Source: Nitrospirae bacterium CG1_02_44_142 (GTDB taxonomy: Bacteria > Nitrospirota > Thermodesulfovibrionia > Thermodesulfovibrionales > UBA1546). From it: DNA of 28,897 nucleotides. The position numbers and the translations under genes are program-made. The notes beneath the pieces were generated by a model, which made no database searches, had not been told where the DNA came from, and saw nothing but the letters and a program-made list of their open reading frames with translations. The stretch covers positions 1-28,897 of the forward strand of contig MNVK01000094.1 in the NCBI GenBank assembly GCA_001871685.1. Direction: 5' to 3'. Shown in pieces: positions 22,919 through 28,897 of this stretch; within the stretch, counting starts at the first letter, position 1; each line of letters opens with the position of its first letter.

Positions 22919-23717
22919 TATCTTGCTTAAACCTGTTGAGCTGCTCGGACGTTCAGTCACGCTGTTCTGGCGCACTTTTGTATTATTTACTGCCGAACTC
23001 GGGAGCATCATGCTCCTTTTGTGTTCTACAATAAAGCAGCTTATACTACCGCCCTTTGAGCTTAAAAACACATTCAAACAGGTAGTGGAGATTGGAATTA
23101 AATCTCTGCCTGTCGTGCTTATCACAGCGGTATTTACAGGCATGGTCCTTGCGCTTCAAAGCTACACAGGATTTAAGAGATTCAACGCCGAGGTGATGGT
23201 CGGGACAGTTGTAGCGCTCTCCATTACACGCGAACTCGGGCCTGTCCTTACAGGCTTGATAGTTGCGGGAAGGGCCGGCGCTGCCATGGCCGCAGAACTT
23301 GGCACAATGCGCGTGACAGAACAGATAGACGCCTTGGAAACCTTAGCCACAAACCCTGTAAAGTATCTTATTGTGCCGAGGTTTATTGCAGGCACAATCA
23401 TACTTCCTTCTCTGACAGTTATAGCTGACATCATAGGAATCATCGGAGGATTCTTTGTTACAGTGAATCTCTTAGGCGCTAATTCATCAGTATACTGGAG
23501 AAGGACCTGGGATTATCTTGAAACAAGCGACATATACAACGGCCTTATTAAGGCGTGTTTTTTTGGCGCATCCATTGCTATAATAAGCTGCTATAAGGGT
23601 TTTTATACATCGGGAGGCGCTGAGGGTGTTGGAAAGGCTACAACCGGAGCTGTGGTCTTATCATCAATGACCATATTAATCTCCGACTACTTTTTATCAG
23701 CATGGCTGTTTAAATAA
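22911..23717 (+). CDS. mlaE: MlaE-type phospholipid ABC transporter permease
   Basis: A 268-residue MlaE/YrbE-family inner-membrane permease with about five or six hydrophobic segments. The conserved core reads TGMVLALQSYTGFKRF, then SITRELGPVLTGLIVAGRAG and AAELGTMRVTEQIDALE (about 118-142), the family hallmark. It works with MlaF (ATPase) and MlaD (MCE protein) to move phospholipids between inner and outer membranes. AAGGG precedes the ATG, which overlaps the end of alr. mlaF starts 34 bases after the stop. Confidence 0.94.
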   Translation: MANILLKPVELLGRSVTLFWRTFVLFTAELGSIMLLLCSTIKQLILPPFELKNTFKQVVEIGIKSLPVVLITAVFTGMVLALQSYTGFKRFNAEVMVGTVVALSITRELGPVLTGLIVAGRAGAAMAAELGTMRVTEQIDALETLATNPVKYLIVPRFIAGTIILPSLTVIADIIGIIGGFFVTVNLLGANSSVYWRRTWDYLETSDIYNGLIKACFFGASIAIISCYKGFYTSGGAEGVGKATTGAVVLSSMTILISDYFLSAWLFK

Positions 23718-23751
23718 AATGTAAGATTGCTATAAATAAGATTGGAACTAA

Positions 23752-24510
23752 ATGATAGAACTTATAGATTTGCATAAGTCTTTTGGCAGAAACCAGGTGC
23801 TCAGAGGCGCAAACCTCAAGGTTGAAAAGGGCGAGAGCATGGTAGTAATAGGAGGAAGCGGTTCGGGAAAGAGTGTTCTTATAAAACACATCATCGGCAC
23901 GCTTAAACCCGACAGCGGCTCGGTGTTAATTGACGGTGTTGACATTGCAAAGATGAGTGAAAATGAACTATATGAAACACGAAAGAGATTTGGCATGCTT
24001 TTTCAGATGGCAGCCTTGTTTGATTCAATGAAAGTATGGGAAAATGTAGCGTTTGCTTTAATGAGGCATGGGAAATTGAAAGAGAAAGACGCAAAAGAAA
24101 TAGCCAGTGAAAAACTCAGGATGGTCGGTCTGATGGGAGTCGAGGACCTTATGCCTTCTGAACTTTCAGGGGGGATGAAGAAAAGGGTCGGCCTGGCCAG
24201 GGCCATAGCCCATTCTCCCGAAATACTTCTGTACGACGAGCCTACCACAGGGCTGGACCCGATAATGGCTGACGCGATAAATGACCTTATAATAGATATG
24301 AAGCAGAAACTTTCAGTCACATCAGTAGCTATAACTCATGACATGCACAGCGCCTACAAGATTGCAGACAGGATTGCAATGCTCTATGAGGGCAGGATAG
24401 TAGCCGCCGGCACGCCGGATGAAATAAAAAACACAGACAATGCTATAGTAAGGCAGTTTATAACCGGCAGCGCAGTCGGGCCAATAAAGATAGAAGGAGT
24501 AACTGCATGA
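23752..24510 (+). CDS. mlaF: MlaF-type phospholipid ABC transporter ATPase
   Basis: A 252-residue ABC ATPase. Walker A is GGSGSGKS (34-41), the signature LSGGM (138-142) continues into KKRVGLARA, Walker B is LLYDEP with D162 and E163, and the switch histidine is H196 in ITHDMHSAY. The MlaF-like QMAALFDSMKVWENVAF follows the Q-loop. It powers the MlaE permease. It overlaps mlaD by 4 nt (ATGA), so the two are translated together. No MlaB-like STAS protein is encoded in the window. Confidence 0.95.
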   Translation: MIELIDLHKSFGRNQVLRGANLKVEKGESMVVIGGSGSGKSVLIKHIIGTLKPDSGSVLIDGVDIAKMSENELYETRKRFGMLFQMAALFDSMKVWENVAFALMRHGKLKEKDAKEIASEKLRMVGLMGVEDLMPSELSGGMKKRVGLARAIAHSPEILLYDEPTTGLDPIMADAINDLIIDMKQKLSVTSVAITHDMHSAYKIADRIAMLYEGRIVAAGTPDEIKNTDNAIVRQFITGSAVGPIKIEGVTA

Positions 24511-25982
24511 AGGGCATTTCCACAGAGCTGAAAGTAGGTTCCTTCGCGCTTATAATTATTGCCCTCCTGACATATATGACATTTAAGGTCGGCGGCTTTG
24601 AATGGGTAAAGAAGAAGGGATACATAGTCTATGCCGAATTCAAAAATATCGGAGGCCTGGATGAAAAGACCAGGATTAAGGTTGCAGGCGTTGACGCCGG
24701 CACTATTGAAAAGATTGAACTCAGAAACGGAAAGGCCAGGCTCACCCTCAGAATAAATAGGAATGTTGCGCTGTATTCAGACGCCTCCGTAGGCATAAAA
24801 TCAACAGGCCTTCTCGGAGACAAATATATGGAACTGAAGATAGGCTCTCAGCCGCCGCCGCTGAAGGACGGGGATACAATAAAAAATGTTGTAGAGGTTG
24901 TGGATATTGACGACCTGGTGAGGAATCTTACAGAGGTCTCTACAAACATCAACAATTTTGCATCCGCCCTAAACGAATCCATCGGCACGCCCGAGGGGAA
25001 AGCGGCGCTCAAGGAATCTATCCTGAACCTTAAAGACATTACCGCAGGTCTTAAAGATACAATATCCGTAAATGACAAAAAGATGAGAAAGGCTCTTGAC
25101 AATATCAACAATTTCATCACGTCAATACATGACCTCGTAGAACAAAATAAGGAACCGCTGACAGCCACAATCGGCAATGTAAAAGATTTTTCAGCCTCTC
25201 TGAAAAAAGACGGCCCTGACCTTGTGGCAAACCTCGGAAAGGCGTCCCAGGACCTCAAGACAATGATAGAGGAAAACAGGCCGTCTATCAAGAGCGCGAC
25301 AGCATCAATTGACACCATCTCCAAAAAAATTGCAGGCGGCGAAGGCAGCCTCGGCAAACTTGTGAAGGATGACAGGCTCTACGAGTCGTTAAACAAGGCA
25401 GCCGAAGGCGTTAATAAGCAATTAGGCGCCATAGACAGATTCAGGACCTTTATAACATTTCAGACTGATTATCTCACAAAACCAAAAGACGCCAAGGGAC
25501 AGTTTTATGTAACCCTCCAGCCGAAACCTGACAAATATTACATCATCGGCATTGTCAGCGACCCCGTAGGGCAGGTCAAGACAACTACCACAACTACAAA
25601 CGGCGCGGCTGTTACAGAAGAAAAGGTGGAGAAAAAGATAGAGTTTACAGCTCAGTTCGCAAAGAGATTTCAGGACCTGGCGCTTAGAATCGGCCTCACT
25701 GAAAATACATTCGGAGCCGGAGCTGATTATTTCTTCCTGAAGGACAAGGTAAAACTGTCCGCCGACGTCTGGGATTTCGCAAAAGACGAAGAGGGAGCCA
25801 AACAGCCGCATGTAAAGGTAGGCGTTGATTACTATGTATTCAAACACGTATTCCTCTCTGCAGGCGGCGACAATATCCTTAACAAAAAACGGCGCGGCGC
25901 TTATGTGGGAGCAGGGGTGAGATTTGAGGATGAAGACTTTAAGTATCTTTTCGGGACGATGCCAAAAATTCCAGGGAAGTAG
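24507..25982 (+). CDS. mlaD: MCE-domain protein (MlaD) with long C-terminal beta-rich region
   Basis: A 491-residue protein, far longer than the roughly 180-residue MlaD of E. coli. Layout: membrane anchor (about 8-27), one MCE domain (about 35-125, with YAEFKNIGGL and KSTGLLGDKYMEL), a helical stretch with heptad-like repeats (about 130-305), then a region of alternating amphipathic strands (about 310-491), for example GQFYVTLQP, YYIIGIVSD, ADYFFLKDKVKLSADVWDF, YYVFKHVFLSAGGD and AYVGAGVRFE. This tail looks like an outer-membrane barrel. An MCE-helix-barrel fusion is known from the minimal Mla system of Veillonella, which lacks MlaA and MlaC. The 3' end overlaps the convergent cysteine desulfurase gene by 44 bases. 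Confidence 0.9.
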   Translation: MKGISTELKVGSFALIIIALLTYMTFKVGGFEWVKKKGYIVYAEFKNIGGLDEKTRIKVAGVDAGTIEKIELRNGKARLTLRINRNVALYSDASVGIKSTGLLGDKYMELKIGSQPPPLKDGDTIKNVVEVVDIDDLVRNLTEVSTNINNFASALNESIGTPEGKAALKESILNLKDITAGLKDTISVNDKKMRKALDNINNFITSIHDLVEQNKEPLTATIGNVKDFSASLKKDGPDLVANLGKASQDLKTMIEENRPSIKSATASIDTISKKIAGGEGSLGKLVKDDRLYESLNKAAEGVNKQLGAIDRFRTFITFQTDYLTKPKDAKGQFYVTLQPKPDKYYIIGIVSDPVGQVKTTTTTTNGAAVTEEKVEKKIEFTAQFAKRFQDLALRIGLTENTFGAGADYFFLKDKVKLSADVWDFAKDEEGAKQPHVKVGVDYYVFKHVFLSAGGDNILNKKRRGAYVGAGVRFEDEDFKYLFGTMPKIPGK

Positions 25983-27123
25983 GCGAAAGCTTTCTGAGTT
26001 CTTTTATAATCCCCGGCATTATTTCAATAACCTTTTTGACTTCCGCCTCCGTGTTATAGCGGCTCAATGAAAACCTGATAGAGCCGTGTATCGCTGCGGG
26101 AGGGACGTCCATGGCCATTAAGACATGAGAAGGCTCATGAGAGCCTGAGGTGCATGCAGAGCCTGATGAGGCGCAGACGCCAAATTCATTGAGTTTGAGA
26201 AGGATAGACTCCCCTTCAACATATTCAAAACTGATATTTGTGGTATTCGGCAGTCTGTTTTCTGTATCTCCATTTATCCTTGCGTCAGGGCATAATTTCA
26301 AGAGCGCTGTCTCAAGTTTATCCCTCAGCCCTTTCAGATACGGCCTCTCCTTATAAAGATTTTCGCCCGCAATTTCGCATGCCTTGCCAAGCCCCGCAAT
26401 TGATGCCGCATTTTCTGTCCCCGCCCTTCTGCCATTCTCCTGATGACCGCCGATAATATATGAATGAAACCTTGTCCCTTTTCTGACATACAGCGCGCCT
26501 ACGCCTTTTGGCGCATGCAGTTTATGCCCCGACAACGAGAGCATATCAACCGGAAGTTTCTTTAAATCTATTGGAATTTTCCCTACTGCCTGCACAGCAT
26601 CGGTATGAAATAAGACGCCCCTCTCCCTTAGCAGCTCTCCTATTTCCATCAGAGGGAATATCACCCCTGTTTCATTGTTTGCATACATCAGAGACACTAT
26701 CGCAGTATCATCGTCAATTGCCTTTGAAAACTCGTCCAGCCTGAGTCTGCCTTGTTTATCTACAGGGATGAAGGTAGTCCTGTAACCTTTACGCTCAAGG
26801 TATTTACAAAAGTTTACAACTGCAGGGTGTTCCACCACTGATGTAACGATATGTTTTTTCTGGGGCAGAGACTCAACAGCGCTCATAATAGCCGTATTGT
26901 CGCTCTCTGTTCCGCAGCTCGTGAATATTATCTCTTCAGGCTCTGCATTAAGAAGCTTTGCAACCCTTGCCCTCGCATCTTCAATCCTTTTGCGTAACTG
27001 TCCCCCGAAGGTATGCATGCTTGAAGGATTGCCATACAATTCTTTCAGATAAGGCAGCATCTCCTCAAGAACTTCAGGGGTAATGCAAGTCGTAGCGTTA
27101 TTGTCAAGATATATGAGTTTCAT
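25939..27123 (-). CDS. Cysteine desulfurase, NifS/IscS family
   Basis: A 394-residue PLP enzyme that takes sulfur from cysteine for Fe-S clusters and other thio-cofactors. Motifs are YLDNNATTCITPEVLEEM at 5-22, GNPSSMH, TSCGTESDN, the PLP lysine K201 in SGHKLHAPKGVG, and the active cysteine C324 in SSGSACTSG. It is close to NifS in length and loop; whether it serves nitrogen fixation or general Fe-S assembly cannot be decided, because no iscU or nifU lies beside it. The neighbouring Nuo and ferredoxin-EtfA need many clusters. An extended -10 box lies close to the ATG, and no Shine-Dalgarno is seen. Confidence 0.93.
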   Translation of the reverse strand: MKLIYLDNNATTCITPEVLEEMLPYLKELYGNPSSMHTFGGQLRKRIEDARARVAKLLNAEPEEIIFTSCGTESDNTAIMSAVESLPQKKHIVTSVVEHPAVVNFCKYLERKGYRTTFIPVDKQGRLRLDEFSKAIDDDTAIVSLMYANNETGVIFPLMEIGELLRERGVLFHTDAVQAVGKIPIDLKKLPVDMLSLSGHKLHAPKGVGALYVRKGTRFHSYIIGGHQENGRRAGTENAASIAGLGKACEIAGENLYKERPYLKGLRDKLETALLKLCPDARINGDTENRLPNTTNISFEYVEGESILLKLNEFGVCASSGSACTSGSHEPSHVLMAMDVPPAAIHGSIRFSLSRYNTEAEVKKVIEIMPGIIKELRKLSPTSLEFLASSRKDT

Positions 27124-27138
27124 TGTCTGCTTTTTAGA

Positions 27139-27147
27139 ATTATATCA
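27139..27147 (-). promoter_or_regulatory. Extended -10 promoter of the cysteine desulfurase gene
   Basis: TGATATAAT on the minus strand matches the extended -10 form (TGN plus TATAAT). There is no -35 match. The predicted start is about 9 bases before the ATG, giving a very short leader. The rest of the 27124-27298 gap shows only AT-rich inverted sequence near 27186-27214. Confidence 0.5.
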
Positions 27148-27298
27148 CAGCGGCGCATTTCTATAATAAAAAACATCTTGCTAATTATTAAAATTTCTGG
27201 TTTGATTTTTAATATGGCAAAAAAGATTGCGCTCGGACTCGTTATCGCCCCTGTCCCTTTTCCGTTCCCTATGTTTTCCAGCCGGCACGTGAAATAAT

Positions 27299-28723
27299 TC
27301 AGCGGGGTTGCTGCACAGCGCCGTTATAAAAGACATCGCATTTGCCGCCTTGAACAAAGCGTTTCGCCTTCCGGTAAAGGTCAAATATTGGTTCGGCAAG
27401 GGACTTGACTGCGCTCACAGCGCCGACCTCGGGACTGCCGAAGGAACCGCTGATGCTTTGTTTGAATTTTGCGCATCCCTTGTCATCGAGAAGCGCCACT
27501 ATTACATTATCATAGCGTTCGCTGACAAGATTGAGCTTGCCTTTAAGGGCAACCCTATTATGGCGCGTCGCAAGGGCGCAGTCCGTAGCGTCCGCCACAC
27601 CAGCCCTGATATTCCATTGAGAAATGAACCGTGCGATGGTGCCCTGCCCTCCCTGGGTCTGGTGGTAAACGTCCCCATAACGGTACCCCTTGAGCGCAGC
27701 GGTGCCAAGAGGGCCGGCGATGAAGAAAGCGCCGAGGTCGACGAGGTTAAACTTCTGGCTCGTTTCATATTTTGAGAGTACCGTGTCGAGATCCATAGTA
27801 TAAATGACGAGATTATCACCCCGTAGAGAAAAAGTGCCGTCCATGCTGCCCATCAGCTTGCGGCTTCCTTTTTCTTTCATCGTCAGGGAAGCATGAAGAT
27901 CTCCCTTCCCTCCAATGACCTTTTTTGTGCCGAAAGACTCCTGAAGTTTTTCGAAGTCCAGCTTCAATATCTTCAAATTAATTTTATACACAGCATTGAC
28001 TTCCGACTTGTCTGCCGTAATATCTCCCTCAGCCTTTGCGCCGAAGATATCCATGGTAAGGGGCATGAGGTAGATTACTCCCTTCTCCGCTTTTATAGGA
28101 CTCTTGACGTTGTCGATATTGAGATCCCCTTTCCGCACCTCCTTGCAGTCGAAGTTTCCTGTGAACGAGGCGTTCTTTATGACATCCCCTGCTATAGAGA
28201 GGTCTTTGACGGCCAGATTGAAATCTTTAAACTCCGTCTTTTCCCCCGTTTTCTTGTCAAGATAGACAAATACCCCTTTAGAAAGCTTAAACTCATTCAA
28301 GCTGAAGGCTGCTCCTGGCCTCTCTTCCGTGGATTTCTTTTCAGTGCTTTCAAAATTATATTTCCCCTCGGCGTCCTTCACGATGCTGACAACCGGTTTG
28401 ACGAGTTCGCAACTGGTGACTTTGAGTTGCTTCTTCAGCAGGGGCATCAACGCCACCCCTACCTTAAGGTTTTCGAGGGAAAGGATTTCGCCTCCATTGC
28501 TGGCGACGTGGATGTCCTGAGCCGATACGCCAAAGGGAAAGAAAGAGAGCCTCATCTTCCCATTGATCCTGACATCCAGCCCGGTCGCCCCTGATGCAGC
28601 GGCCTCGATGCGGGGCTTGTAGGAATTTATGTTGAAGGTGAGGGCGAAAATGACTACTGCGAGAGCAAGCGCTGCGGCGCCGCCGCCAAGGATAAAAAGG
28701 ACTTTTTTCTTCTTCGCATTCAT
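27299..28723 (-). CDS. AsmA-family envelope protein
   Basis: A 474-residue AsmA-like protein. A lysine-rich start (MNAKKKK) and one membrane helix (about 8-29) lead to the family opening NSYKPRIEAAASGATGLDV, then RLSFFPFGVSAQDIHV, a long beta-strand-rich periplasmic part (MPLLKKQLKVTSCELVKP), and an AsmA_2-like C-terminus with GTFSLRGDNLVIY. AsmA-like proteins are thought to form grooves that carry lipids between membranes, which fits the nearby mlaEFD. No clear ribosome site precedes the ATG. Isoleucine codons lean more to ATC than in neighbouring genes. Confidence 0.87.
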   Translation of the reverse strand: MNAKKKKVLFILGGGAAALALAVVIFALTFNINSYKPRIEAAASGATGLDVRINGKMRLSFFPFGVSAQDIHVASNGGEILSLENLKVGVALMPLLKKQLKVTSCELVKPVVSIVKDAEGKYNFESTEKKSTEERPGAAFSLNEFKLSKGVFVYLDKKTGEKTEFKDFNLAVKDLSIAGDVIKNASFTGNFDCKEVRKGDLNIDNVKSPIKAEKGVIYLMPLTMDIFGAKAEGDITADKSEVNAVYKINLKILKLDFEKLQESFGTKKVIGGKGDLHASLTMKEKGSRKLMGSMDGTFSLRGDNLVIYTMDLDTVLSKYETSQKFNLVDLGAFFIAGPLGTAALKGYRYGDVYHQTQGGQGTIARFISQWNIRAGVADATDCALATRHNRVALKGKLNLVSERYDNVIVALLDDKGCAKFKQSISGSFGSPEVGAVSAVKSLAEPIFDLYRKAKRFVQGGKCDVFYNGAVQQPR

Positions 28724-28746
28724 TTTGATTTGTAAATTCTGATTTT

Positions 28747-28775
28747 AAGGTATCACACAATGGCGTACACGTCAA
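28747..28775 (-). promoter_or_regulatory. Weak promoter candidate for the AsmA-family gene
   Basis: TTGACG (28775-28770) and TACCTT (28752-28747) at 17 bp on the minus strand. The -35 is good and the -10 poor. It is divergent from the promoter of the next gene. Confidence 0.35.
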
Positions 28776-28801
28776 GCGACAATAAAAGTCCCAATAAATT
28801 A

Positions 28802-28830
28802 TTGACAAACGATAGATATTTTGGTAAAAA
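28802..28830 (+). promoter_or_regulatory. Promoter of the partial sensor gene
   Basis: Perfect TTGACA (28802-28807) and TAAAAA (28825-28830) at 17 bp. The predicted start falls at or next to the ATG at 28837, so the transcript may be leaderless; no Shine-Dalgarno is present. Confidence 0.5.
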
Positions 28831-28836
28831 ATAAAT

Positions 28837-28897
28837 ATGAATTATAAAGACAAAACAAAAGAGCAACTTAGAAATGAATTAGCAGAACTGCATCAGC
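28837..28897 (+). CDS. N-terminal fragment of a probable PAS/sensor histidine kinase
   Basis: Twenty codons from an ATG to the window edge, starting MNYKDKTKEQLRNELAELHQ. This opening closely resembles the short coiled coil (KTKEQLINEL-type) that begins many PAS-domain sensor kinases and regulators of Nitrospirota and Deltaproteobacteria. No catalytic domain is inside the window, so kinase identity is a guess from the N-terminus. It is divergent from the AsmA-family gene. Confidence 0.55.
   Translation, partial: MNYKDKTKEQLRNELAELHQ

Overview
The window carries about 20 kb of housekeeping genes with short accessory patches between them. The organism is probably a Gram-negative, anaerobic or facultative bacterium, with Nitrospirota (Thermodesulfovibrionia-like) as my best guess. 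The signs are an 11-subunit complex I without NuoE, F or G, an ETF alpha subunit with a fused ferredoxin domain, a minimal MlaEFD system whose MCE protein has a barrel-like C-terminus, 6S RNA beside rny, and the start of a PAS-kinase-like protein. No rRNA or tRNA gene was recognised, so the taxonomy is inference.

Layout. 1-659 (-) is the 5' part of a secreted WD40 protein cut by the window edge; its consensus promoter lies at 776-803 and a palindromic repeat sits in its leader. 965-1484 (-) is a MazF-type toxin with its antitoxin. 1702-15448 (+) is one long run: etfB, etfA (with ferredoxin domain), fabD, nuoA-B-C-D-H-I-J-K-L-M-N and a CBS-domain protein. 15506-16741 (+) is an Atg22/UMF1-type MFS transporter. 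16818-17588 (+) is an accessory patch with a BECR-nuclease-like/DUF2283 pair and a truncated DUF262 (GmrSD-like) fragment. 17568-19995 (-) is a YmdB-type phosphodiesterase and RNase Y. A structured leader follows, then a 6S RNA (about 20372-20567, -) which is not protein coding. 20685-25982 (+) is mobA, tatA, alr, mlaE, mlaF and mlaD. 25939-27123 (-) is a NifS/IscS cysteine desulfurase, 27299-28723 (-) an AsmA-family protein, and 28837-28897 (+) the first codons of a probable PAS/histidine kinase.

How the genes work together. EtfAB and the 11-subunit Nuo complex suggest flavin- and ferredoxin-level electrons being fed into a proton-pumping quinone reductase, with fabD (fatty-acid initiation) in the same run. 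MlaEFD, AsmA, Alr and TatA all serve the cell envelope. RNase Y, YmdB and 6S RNA form an RNA-metabolism cluster.

The most unusual signal is a set of short mobile-looking repeats in and around genes. Two related C-rich/G-rich palindromes lie in frame inside mobA and alr, each within about 40 extra residues. An octanucleotide tandem repeat lies just after the fabD start codon. A G-quadruplex motif with a 14-nt tandem repeat fills the rny-ymdB gap. Another palindrome separates tatA from alr. Several of these sit where a Shine-Dalgarno sequence would normally be.
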